A DNA stretch of 50,917 bases from Pezizomycotina sp. ARF18 (lineage: Eukaryota > Ascomycota): NCBI GenBank assembly GCA_002224055.1, contig AZLU01000192.1, positions 27,313-78,229 on the forward strand, read 5' to 3'. Position numbers and translations under genes: made by a program. Position 1 is the stretch's first letter. Each line of letters begins with the position of its first letter. Shown piece by piece: positions 12,748 to 25,240 of the stretch. Below the pieces are notes generated by a model. That model had not been told where the DNA came from and made no database searches. It saw nothing but the letters and a program-made list of their open reading frames with translations.

Positions 12748-13759
12748 GCTCGGGGGAAATTTTTTTTTTTTTTTCCTATTAAATCTTGACATGAAGTTCT
12801 CCTCTCTACCTATCATAACTGTGTACACCTTTTTCATTTTGTTATTTTTGCATTATTAGAATTACTGTTTGAAAAAAATAAGATAGAACATTCTTTCTTT
12901 ATTATATTGAACTTTTCTCTTAAAAAAAAACATGAAATTCACAAACGCTAGAATTATAGATTAGCTACATTAAAAGAATAACAATGAACCAAGCCCTGTG
13001 AGATTCAAAGTGACGCAGTATAGCATGTAGAAGGGTGGCACTGATGTTCACTTATCACAGGAACCGCGAAGAAATCGGAGGGAGAGGAAAAGAGAAAGAT
13101 ACGTATACCAGGCGATATATGGCTTTATGAATAATAATAACGCTAATAAAACACAGTTGGATAAAGACAGAATATCTTTTGAAATCGCTCTTGCCCGATA
13201 AAATCCGCATATGAACAAGTAATAACCCCAGGATAACGTCTTTGCGCCGTTTCAAAATAATGCAACGCCCTCGAGAAGAATAACTGAAAAATAAAACGTG
13301 ATGCGAGTGATAGTAAGGATAAAAATCATTTTGATAGTCCTGCAGAATGAAGACCCGGGGAGAGAAAATAACGCTTTTGCGGTACGCCAAGGCATTCGTG
13401 AGATAATAGTCATTGCTAGTTAAACCAAATTGGAAAAAAAGAAAAGGACCCTTGATAAACAAAACTGAGGTCGAGATATCGAGGAAAGAATAAACAGTTA
13501 AATGATAAAACATCAAGCGACGCCCCACGAGAAAAAGCCTTTAAACGCCACTTTCCGATACAATTCCCGTTGAGAAAAAAATAAAGCAAGTAAATCTTGA
13601 AAGGAAAAATATAACTTAAGGGCTTCCTATGATAAAAAGTCGAAATTCTCAATGTCAACGTAACATAAAACCGAGAAAAATTGAGCTAAGCGGAATTAGG
13701 AAAATCTAATCCCCCATCGCTTATGTGGAAAACCTAGTCATCATCATTAATAACCCGAT
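12748..13759. other. Convergent intergenic region between coq8 and the SNF2 gene
   Basis: Both flanking genes end here, so it should hold two 3' UTRs. A T17 run follows the coq8 stop, then AT-rich sequence. A minus-strand open frame at 13055-13658 is hydrophobic and low-complexity, and I do not consider it coding. Confidence 0.45.
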
Positions 13760-16700
13760 TATATCTTGCTTTCGAGCTTGCTGTTCAATTCAAAACTCAT
13801 GTCGGATTGACGCTCTTCCTCCGCGGTGAGATTCTCCTCGTGGTGCTGCTCGAAGGTTTCTTGCAGTTTGATATCTCGAATGTAACCACTATAAAACATA
13901 TACTCATTAGAATACAGCTAAGAAAAAAGAAAAGGGATATGAGGTGGTTGATTACTTACTGAGGAAGGACTTTGTCTAAGACCAAGGGGTCCCTTCCTCT
14001 ATATTTGTCGAGCGGCTCCTGTTCGACATCCTTCGGGTCGGTGAACCAGGCCATCAGCTCTTCCTTCTGAGAAGCGCGGATGGTGTTTTTCTGGTCCACG
14101 ACCCTGAAGGCGAGCTGAGTCTTGAACAAGGCTTTATTGTAAACGATGTCTTCGAACGTGCCGCCAACCCTGAACCTGTATACGAAGACGGGTTTGGTTT
14201 GTCCGAGTCGGTAGGCACGGCCGACGGCCTGCTCCTCCCAGTGAGGGGCGAAGCTGAAATCGAAGATGACGACACGGCTGGCAGAGGGGATATTGAGACC
14301 GAGGGCACCGGCCCTGGTGGATATGAGGAAGACGAATAAATTCTTGTCCTCGTTGAACTGCTTCGTAAGTTTAACCCTTTGCGACGTTGGGACCTTCCCA
14401 TCCATCCTGGAAAACCTGATGCCTACCACCTCATTCAAGTATGTGCCAATGAAGTCGAGGCACACCAAGCTTCTTGAGAAAACGAGGACCTTCTCCTCTG
14501 CCAAATGGCAGTGCATTAAAATGTCGACTAGAGCTTGTAGTCGGTTGGAAAGTCCTAGGCTGCGCTGCATCTTCTCATCGCCGAGGTTGCTCATGTAAAA
14601 CTTGCATTTGTGATACATCGTATTATTCACGTCGCCTAGGATATCAAGCTGCATCTCTTCGAGTTCAGACCGCTCAACCGTAGGCGCTACGTTACCGGAC
14701 GGTGACGAAGGACCGTTGGCTTCCTCGTCCCCTCTTTATTGTCCTCCCCGTTTACTTCATCAATTTGGCTGGGCTCTAATATCTTTTGGAGACCTTTTGC
14801 TTTCCTTTGTTCGAGCGTCTTCATGAAGATATGAGGATGAGATAGGAGAAGACCAAGCATAAACCAGAAGTCAAGGAAGCCCTTCACCGCGTCGGAGTCA
14901 CTCTCTCGAACGTGCTTCACGTACTCCGCATAAATGTCCCTTTGAGCATCTGTGAGGGGAACTGTGATCAGAAACTCAGTCTTCTTCGGTAGCTGCTCCG
15001 CCAGCGCATCGAGGCCGCACCTGTGCACCTTGGGTTCGATTGTTCTGCGCAAGGTTCGAAGCTGTACCAGCGATGTTCTTTGGGCTTCCTGGAAGAATCA
15101 TAATATAGCCCGTCGCCAATAGGCACCTCGTACCTATCCCTAAACTCTTTCTTATCTCCAAGATATCCTTTATCAAGCCAATCGATAATGTGAAAATACT
15201 CGGAAAGATTGTTCGAGAGCGGCGATCCCGTTAATGCTATGCGATTCCTCGTTTTAATCCTATTGACAAGCTTGTTGATCTTTGCGTTTGGGTTTTTGAA
15301 AAAGTGTGCTTCATCCGCGACGACAAGATTGGGACTATCAAGAAGTATTTTTCCAGCAGGCCCGTCCTTTTGCGAATCCCTAGTGAATAGTGGGTATCCG
15401 ATCAGAAGCACTCCGCCTGATTCGTGAAAGTCCTGAAGCATTCTCCCGCGTGAGAAGTCGTCCGAACTATTGTCGTAAATATACAGTCTTCCAATATACT
15501 CAAAATTGTATTGATCTTCATCACTCTCGACAGCCATCCACTTTGAGAATCATCCTCCAGTTTCTGAGGAGACTGGCCGGGGCAATGATGAGCGTTTTAG
15601 AATGCCTTAACTCTTCTGGAATCTGGTTTCTGATTCTATCGTTCGGATCGAGAGAACATTTGGCAATCATGTAAAGCAGAGAAATACTAAATAACTTGTT
15701 AGCACCAAAGAGCGATCAGATGGGTGGAAGAAAATGATTTGCGGTTCTAACATTTGGAAAGTCTTTCCAAGACCCATCGTGTGAGCAAGCAAAGCCCCGC
15801 CTCTATCCTGGTTTTCAGTGTAATGACTTCGTTCCATATGAACCGAATACCTTCCATCTGGTGCTGTTGAATTACATCGCCCAAACCAGATGGGAGGTAA
15901 ATGGGATCATGCTTCTTTTGCTTACGTCCAACGTTCAAAAGTGTCTTGTCGCTCTTTGCTGACTGGCTGTCGCCACCCTGCTTCATAGCGCGCTTCTCTT
16001 GCTCCTTTTGTCGACGCTGCTGAAGTGACCTAGCTTTCTCTTTATCCATTCGTCGCTGATTCGCGGCTTCGTCGATTTTAAGAGCCCTCCTTCGTTTTGG
16101 GCGGGGTGGGCAGAGTTATTTGATGCAGAAGTTGTCGAAGTGGAAGCTAAAGGTTCCTGTCGCTGATCGCTTTTATGAGACAGTCTTCTCCCCCGGGCGT
16201 TTCCGGAACCACCATTGAGACAATCCTTGAGGTTGTCCAAGAAATCTTCAAGTTCTTTCCTTCCGAGATGGACCCAGAAGCACCCGCGGCTGTATAATAT
16301 TTGCGATTCGCCTTGGCCCAGCAGTCATAAATACTCTTCAAACAAGCATATCCGCGGTCAGTGTCGTTACTATAAAAGGAAGGGAACAATGATAAGTTTC
16401 TGTTAGCTTCAGAATTCGCAGCACAAAAGACAATCGGAACGCCGAAGAGATGTTACTTACTTGGCAGCCTTAGAAGGGCTCCCTTCGAGTAAGCCTCAAG
16501 ATTTTGTCGAAGCTCGTTCGTAGACAAGGAGGCAAGTTCAATCACCGTGTTCTCGTCTGGTCTGGGATCTTATCGCCATTCTCGATTGAGAGTAAGAAGA
16601 CACTAAGATAATCGCGCTTGGCGCTTCTGATTTCGTTGTTTATCTGTCTTCCAGGTGCGCTCTCCAGCTCCTCGTCACTATCTGCAATTGTGATAACCCA

Positions 16701-19440
16701 GAGTTACGTTTCCTAGATACCGGCGGCGGGCTTCCGGGTTCACTAGTAAGGTCAATGACTTCGCTCTTCCAAAAGTAAATGGCAAAATGAACGCTGTAGA
16801 AGCTTCCGTTTTCACTCTTGGAGATGTTTGTTTCTCCTTGCCCTTCGGCTCTGGCCGATTCTCCCTGCCCTTTGACTTTGCCTGGTTCTCTTTATCTTTC
16901 AATTCCGGTCGGTTCTCCTTGCCCTTTGCTGGTGACTGGCTTTCTTTACCATTTGAGTCTGGTTGATTTACCTTGTCATTTTCAGCCAGATTCTCTTCAT
17001 TACTTGTTTGATTGTCTCCAGCGTTTTCCGGTTGAATCTCTTCGCCGTTCCCCTGTGATTCATCTTCGGAAGAAACCACCGTCAGTCGTCGGCGATGCGT
17101 GACTTTCCGGCGTTTAGCTTTCGGTTCAGAGTTTTCTTGACGGCGCGCGTTCTCAGAATGATCAGAGCCCTCCGTATCTGAAGGCGTTTCGGAATCCTCT
17201 GCAACTTCATCGCCTTCCTCCAGAAGACCGTTTGACAAATTGGCAAGAATCTGATCGCCCATGTCGTCAGACATGTCCACGTCCTCCTCCTCCTCATCAT
17301 CGACAATAAGTCCCGCATTTCGTCGTCACCATCCTCCTCGCTTTCGGTTTCCGAGTCTGTGGAAGGCGTCGCCTCTCTTCGAGGGGCGCCTGATGAGGTT
17401 GGGGTAGGCTGTGTTGGTTTAGATGGCTTATCTCCCCTGAGAACCTCTACCTCCCACTTGCTTTCCTCGATTTCTTCAAGAATAGTGCGTACGCTCTTTG
17501 CAGTCTCAGTTTCCACCTCCTTTTCTTTGTAAAACCCCGAATGATAAGCTCCTCGACAATGTTATCCAGTCTGATCATGGCATCCTTGACAAGACTTTTG
17601 AGAATTTTAATACGATAAGCCTTGTTTCCTCTAGCACGCTTCCAGTATTGTAGGCCAAATCTTTTCCTTTCCTTTCAATGCGTTCTCTGATCTTCTCGGA
17701 AACCTCGTTAACCGTCTTATTAATGATGTCAACGACAATCTCCTCATCAAGTGGTTTGCCGGGGGCTTCTTCTTCGTCTCGGCCTTGAGTTTTTGCCTCT
17801 CTTCCCTCTCCATGTCCCGCGCGGTTTCCTCGTCCTCGCTTCGCTCCCGCTCTCACCGAAAACGGTAGAACGCTCTCTTGGCTTTCTTGCCCTTGACTAT
17901 CATGGTCGCGAGGTTTGGGGCCCCATCGCATGCCGATAACATCAAACATTTCGTCCCATAAGGATCCCTGTGCTGGTCGAGCCACAGCAGATGATCCGCC
18001 ACAGTCGATCAAGAAGCATCATAGTATCCTTGCTTCTATGTCGAAAATATATATCGGAAGCGAGATCGCCAAAGTTTGAAATGTGCTCCCGGAGTGCTTC
18101 ACCCGCTCGTGTCGAGCCCCTCGAAATGACGGTAATGGAGTGTTTCTTGTAGCGCCTGAGGAAGCGAGCAGTGTACGGCCTAAAGGCGACTGCGTACTTG
18201 CCAAAATACGAATCTGTCTCTTGTTCGGCTCTTAGTCCCAAAAAATGCTTCATCCTCGAATTTACGTAACAAGCGGTTCCTGCTGGCACTTTCCTCGAAG
18301 GGCCTACATATATTATTTAACTTAAGTCGATCAACGGAATTTTGAGAGAAATACCAACCTTCATACCACGTGGAAGCTTCATTCTCAACATCTGGATAGA
18401 CTCCGAAGAATATATCGTCTACGGTCAGGGGTTGGTTCTGTAAGTACCGATCCAGCCGCGGCTTACGCGATCGTAGGATGGGAGAAACCGGTGCCTCGAG
18501 TTTGGCCACTACCTCGCCTGGAGCATCGTCCATCTGTGTTTCATCAATATCTGCCGCCTCCGTAACGAGGGGCCTAACTCAGGCTCGCTATTTTGGCTCG
18601 CAGCCACCGTAAAAAGTTGGGCTCGCTTCTTCCCTGTATCCAGCGCCTGGGAATCGAAGTTTCGATACGAGTTTCTTCCCCTTCTTCTTCTACCACGTCA
18701 TCAGTCATGCTGTCGCTATTTGGGTGACCGGAATCAGATGCCAACGGAGTGGGAAGCATTGATGGTTGCTTTTGATCGTATTCCGTTAGAGGTGTTTCTG
18801 CCGGGGTGTAATTCGCGGTGGAGGCTGTTAATAGGTGACGGGGTACTTTGATACGGGTAACTGTCGCATTTAGATCTCCAACGCAGAGTGTAAAGGGTCC
18901 TTGATCAGGCTCCGGCGTGTCGGATTGGATATTGGAACTCGGCAACGGTGCTTCGCTGACGGGGCGATCTCGAAGGAGGGGTAGCGCTAGCCCGGTATCG
19001 ACATATGTACTGACAAGCCCGCTCAGATTTTCACAGTACTCGTCGTAGCCTAGTGCTTTGGCCTTCTGCCTGAGAAGCGTTACGCGAGCATGATTTTCCC
19101 CGCGAACTGAGGGACACAATCTTGAGGTCGTCTCGGATAACGTATGTGTCGAAGAAATCCCCAAGAATGGCGATGCGGTGACATCGTTCTCCAGAAACGC
19201 GCGACGAATAGAGGCATCCGAGAAGAGTTCGGTAGTCACCTTTAAACTGGAGAAGAACCTAACGACAGCTTGAGCATCCCAGAGCCAGGGTTCTTTAATG
19301 TGGTATGTAGTGACGGTTGTTCCATGGTGTTTGTCGCTTTCGGATTCCGAAACCATTCGCCTTGATGTCAAAAATTTTATGGCAAACAACCGAGCCACCG
19401 GCGGTTTTTCTCCCTCTTCGAAAAATGTTCCACCCAGGAA
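13760..19440 (-). CDS. Large SNF2-family chromatin-remodelling ATPase (ATRX/ARIP4-like)
   Basis: A DNA-dependent ATPase that would move or strip nucleosomes or other DNA-bound proteins. Motif I reads GALLAHTMGLGKTFQ (about 15810-15755), motif Ia LIIAPASLLRNW (about 15580), motif II DEAH in NLVVADEAHFFKNP (about 15320) and motif III in RIALTGSPLSNNLSEY. Lobe 2 has VLVFSRSLVCLDF, STRAGALGLNIPSASRVV and motif VI EEQAVGRAYRLGQ. The WLDKGYLGDKKEF spacing after motif III resembles the ATRX/ARIP4 group. Introns include 15687-15751 and 13889-13959; stop 13760-13762. The long N-terminal half is acidic and lysine-rich with few predicted folds. Conserved-looking blocks there are WYEGWYFSQNSVDRLKLNN, SYFGKYAVAFRPYTARFLRR and LWDEMFDVIGMRWGPKPRDH. 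Upstream coding reaches about 19440 without a clear ATG. Frame breaks are frequent. A fungal RAD54-like assignment is the main alternative. Confidence 0.85.
16819..16980 (-). repeat. Six-unit 27-bp coding minisatellite in the SNF2 gene
   Basis: The 162 bases encode six consecutive 9-residue units: NDKVNQPDS, NGKESQSPA, KGKENRPEL, KDKENQAKS, KGRENRPEP, KGKEKQTSP. Length is exactly 6 x 27 with no indel, so this stretch kept frame in an otherwise error-prone gene. The units are basic/acidic and probably disordered. Two carry the tripeptide KEN. Confidence 0.85.
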
Positions 19441-20303
19441 ACGAGGGACCTGCAGCTTATCGGGTGGGGAGTTTGTTTATCGGCTTCTCGAACTCTTCTA
19501 ACAATAAATAGGGTCCTCCGAGAATACTCAGCAGTAATGCTTTAGATTAAGTAAAGATGATTCAAACAAAAACGGCAGTATCGCAATGAGAAGATTTTGG
19601 ATAACGAGCGTCGGATCTTGTGGTCATTATCGTAAAAGAGAAGACCTGGAAGATCGAATATACTTATTTAAAGAATAAAGTAAAATACGCAGGAAGAAGA
19701 AACAAAACAATATTTAGATAGATAGATAACAGAGGAGAGAAATAAAAAAGAGTGTGTATATAATAGATGGTTAAAGGAGATAGGAAAGAAAGAGGAAAGG
19801 AGGGGGTGTGAGGGAGAGGAGGATAAAATTGTCAAACAAACGGCGTTTCTTCAAACAGCAGTCGCGAGCAGAATTTCTTTTCCCCCGTTTGATGACTCTA
19901 ATTATAATTAATTAGTTGATTTAGGCCGGTCACGTGATATCGCACCTCCCGTATACAGCGGGCGCATTTTCATCAAATGCACGACAAACCCCCGGCTAAA
20001 TGAAGAGGAACTGAGGTCCGTCATGCTATATATAAAGAGTCCAGCCACCAACATCCAACAATCAATATTACCTAGCTATTTACCGACAACCGATCGATTT
20101 TTACCAACCTTGAATGCCCAAGTGAGCTAGTGGATGTTATGCTGTCCGTCTTTGTTTAGGAGAAGCGTTGCTTAAGCTTATCAAAAACCTAGAGCTACCT
20201 CTTTTTCGCCCGGAAGAGTTCAGCCTAGAGTTCTCTCTATAATTAGCCTGCGATGCTATTCACTTCGTCTTTCTTTGTTTAATTAATTGTTTTTTTGCTG
20301 TAG
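19441..20303. other. Region upstream of the SNF2 gene
   Basis: A purine-rich stretch at 19670-19830 is followed by AT-rich DNA. A TATATAAAG string near 20029-20037 could be a core promoter for a plus-strand transcript, since the sequence 20040-20110 resembles a CA-rich fungal leader. No complete gene is visible. Confidence 0.35.
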
Positions 20304-20448
20304 GTTCGAAGAGCCTTTGTTTGGTCAATACACTCCAAACATGTTGGGTGTCATCGCCCACGGCGACAAGTTCGAAGATTTATACTATCGGGTGATAGCG
20401 CCAGAGCTGAGTCGAGACCGCATCTATAATATTCAACCAATCAAGTAA
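20304..20448 (+). CDS. Possible terminal exon of an unassigned gene
   Basis: After a plausible acceptor (TTTTTTGCTGTAG, ending 20303) there are 47 open codons reading FEEPLFGQYTPNMLGVIAHG, then DKFEDLYYRVIAPELSRDRI, up to a stop at 20446-20448. Composition and codon use look protein-coding compared with the AT-rich surroundings. I do not recognise the family. An upstream segment near 20169-20240 (KLIKNLELPLFRPEEFSLEF) may be an earlier exon. It could instead be a chance frame or a gene remnant. Confidence 0.3.
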
Positions 20449-21126
20449 AGCACTCGGAGGAATGGAGAGCCAAATACATAACAATATCTGAAAGGGCTGG
20501 AGAGAATATTCAATGGACTAAGTAAGTAGTCTAGTGCACATGGCGCCTAGGTATATATATATATACTTTTGTTATAAATAAATAATTAATATTTCAAGAA
20601 CAGTAAAGCATCTCATTTCGCTACGGATAAATCAAGTATATGTATCAAATTCTTCAGCATCCTTTCATTCATCAGTCTAGTGGTAAGTAAGATCCGTCAA
20701 TGGAACGAAAGCTCCCAAAATTCTACCCAAATCAGATAGTGGGTTATCATCAAAAATTATGTTGCAACCAAAAACCTTTAAAGCGGTGCGTATTTTATAA
20801 ATCAATTCCTAAAGTACCAAACGAAGGAATTCTAATCAAAAAGGAGCCAACGTACAAAAGAAGGGGGAAAAATGGAACATGCTAATCCGATCTCAAGAGC
20901 TTAATGAAACTAGCAACTAAATATGCTCATAGGAAGTAAATAAAAAGCAAACGGTTTGGACCCCGAAGGGTAAAGAAGCAAAATGGTGTAATGAGAGCAA
21001 GGAGAAAAGGGTAATTTTGATAACGCATTTCGAAGTTAAGCAGCAAGGTGACAACCGTCGAAATCCAGGTCGGTCTGCCCTCGTTGTTACTTTGTCGGAT
21101 AGAGAGGAAATATTTGCCTATTGCTT
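20449..21126. other. Intergenic, nothing recognised
   Basis: Mostly AT-rich, with a short TA repeat near 20554-20564. A GAAGTTAAGC string at 21031-21040 recalls 5S rRNA, but the rest of a 5S gene is absent. Confidence 0.4.
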
Positions 21127-22071
21127 CTAACCCATACTCAGTAGTCTCTCAACTACTTCATCCGCCATCTCCTCGCTCATGGGCCGGCCGTCTTTTGCGA
21201 CGCCAACGGATTTAATGCGCTAACCACACGTGGGACATCAAACCCCATGCCGCAGAACCTGTCTACTAATGGAGGTGGGTAACCCTCATATCTGAAACTA
21301 AAGGTTAATTGTATGATCAATTGTACAGGTAGGAGGCGAGGAAGAGATGAAAATAATTAAGGGCAATAACATACTGTGCAGCTTGCTCTTCTTCTTTCCT
21401 TCTCCTGTCGGCAGCCGAATCCTGCACGGGGCACGACTGGTCGATGGGCTGATGGCAAGTCCGCTGGCGCGCCTGCAAATCTTACGGCCCATTCCCGAGC
21501 GGTCCTGTGAAACGTCGCCGGATCTCTGAGGAGAACGCCGGCCACCTCTGCATCTTGAGGATCCTTCGGCTCCGGGGTCGAAAGCAGGCTTTGCAAGGAC
21601 AGTAGAGCTGATTTAATTGTGAGAACAGGTGACCATGCAGCACTCAGCGTATCAAGGCAGATCGCACCCTAATATATGTCGAAGATTAGCTATTTTGATA
21701 CCAATATCTTATGATATATAGTTGCGTATTATTGAAAGGAACAAGGAAGCTAGAGCAAAGTTTTAAAGGGAAATTTGGCAGAAATATCTATGAAGAAAAG
21801 CTTGTGAGGGGCGAACCTACCGTCTGGCTGCTAACGTTTGGATGGTAGACTTTAGTCTCGAAACGCATTGCGGTGGTCGGAATGGGTATTCGTTTGGTAT
21901 TTTAATATCCACGATGTATTCTCCACCCTCGTACGGAGTCTGTGGCGGGCCCTTAAACTTTCCACGAAGATGTGAGAGGTCACCACCGACAACCTCAGCA
22001 GACATTCCCGATAGACTGTCCTTCTGGAGGTCGTCCATCTCCCGCATAATTCGTCGAGTCCTATTAGACAT
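21127..22071 (-). CDS. ubc1: Ubc1/E2-25K ubiquitin-conjugating enzyme with C-terminal UBA domain
   Basis: An E2 that takes ubiquitin from E1 and builds Lys48-type chains, with a UBA domain that binds ubiquitin. ATG at 22069-22071 gives [19 protein letters not shown]. Then come [21 protein letters not shown] and [20 protein letters not shown] (one A missing in CAAATG, frame break near 21865). The active-site cysteine is in [19 protein letters not shown]. The C-terminal UBA reads [20 protein letters not shown] and ends [15 protein letters not shown], stop 21127-21129. Introns 21669-21820 (152 nt) and 21292-21374 (83 nt). A C-terminal UBA separates Ubc1 from other E2s. Another frame change lies in the linker near 21420. 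Confidence 0.92.
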
Positions 22072-23443
22072 GATGGTTATTCGAGGAGTAGATGGAGATT
22101 ATCGACGGTTGTTTCTTTTCTGTTCGACTTTTTGGTCGAGTATCTTTATTCGATAGCTGGCAGTTAGCATTGCTATTACGTAAAAGAAGAAGGCTAAATA
22201 CAAGTGCCGAGCTTGCTGGCCGGAGAGAAGACAGCTTGGATTCCGTACTTTAATATACTCGAGTATCCGGTCAAAAGGCCGAGTTTGCAATTTGCCTTTT
22301 GTTTGGTGTTGATGTTGACGGTGCTCAAGTTTTAGCTTCTAACGTGGTTCTGGAGATCTCCGTGGCGGTTTCCAATGGATACTTCGGTGGGTGAGCTGTA
22401 ATGACGCAAAATTCCACTAGACAGACTTTGTAACGTAAAATAATTGAAAGATTTTTTCTTAGACTAGAAAAAAAAAAAAAAAAGGTCGAAAGAGATGCTA
22501 TGAAGTATTATTGAGGGTGTATGAATGGGTATGTATACGGATAGGTAGACAAGTTTGTGTGTATTTATACTGTAGAAACGATATACGGAGGAAAGACTGG
22601 CTGACGGCGTTTGCCTTACGGTGTCTTGTGAGAATAAAGGAGGAAGAAAGGGATGAAGGGTTCCTTTGAAGATGAAGTAAGAGAGCTAGGGTCTGTGAAG
22701 CCTTTTATTGCTTTTGAAATAGTAGCACAAAGCTGAGATTGGTCCTTCGTGGCGGGTGGAGGGGGTTCAAATGTTTAAGTAATGTGGACCTGAAAAAAAG
22801 AGATCTTGGAGAGATGTGGATCAAGGTTAACTGCACAACCAAGGGAGCTTTTTTTTTGTATATATAAAAAAAAAAAAAAAAAATGAAGCGACGAATCAAA
22901 AAGCAGCCTTTTTTCTTTTTGCACTTAATCAAAACTGGCTCACTGATCAAATACTACTAGTAACAAAATATCTGCTATTCTATAAATACTTTATAGCTCA
23001 GTACCGCTTTTACTTTTTAATTCATTATCCTTTTTCTCTTACAGAGCAGGGCGGTTAGCTTCCTTGTATGGTTTTTGTTTTTTTGCTGAGCACTTCTGCA
23101 ACACCTATCCCGTCTGGAGGGGTACTGTTTGGTGGGCAGCGAGGCGTAAAAAAGAAAAAGAGGCGGTTTTGGAAGTAATATACATGGGCGACTAAAATAA
23201 TATCGAGGGCTAGCGTATTTTTATATTATGCCAAGAGATAAGATCATCAGATAAATCAAAGCAAGAGCTGATTGATAATTAACAAAAGGCGAAAAGCAAC
23301 GTCTGACTATACACTATCAAACTCCCTTCTTTTCTTCCTATTACTCCACAAACCTCCCACTTTCACGACATCTCCACAATACTTTTACCGTTTAAAACCA
23401 TCAACTCTCTCCTAACCCTTGGCCGGTACAACATAATTTAATC
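22072..23443. other. Divergent intergenic region between ubc1 and rpt2
   Basis: A shared 1.4-kb upstream region for two genes of the ubiquitin-proteasome system. No gene recognised. It contains A-runs at about 22468-22483 and 22867-22883, and a pyrimidine-rich leader before the rpt2 ATG (23330-23440). I saw no clear proteasome-element motif such as GGTGGCAAA. Confidence 0.4.

Positions 23444-25240
<1,797 letters not shown>

Noticed and set aside
13055-13658. 157- and 80-codon hydrophobic minus-strand frames
   Set aside because: Translations of AT-rich convergent 3' flanking DNA, with no domain, start context or intron signals.
21031-21075. Possible 5S rRNA gene
   Set aside because: Only the short GAAGTTAAGC string matches; flanking helices and the rest of the 5S sequence are missing.
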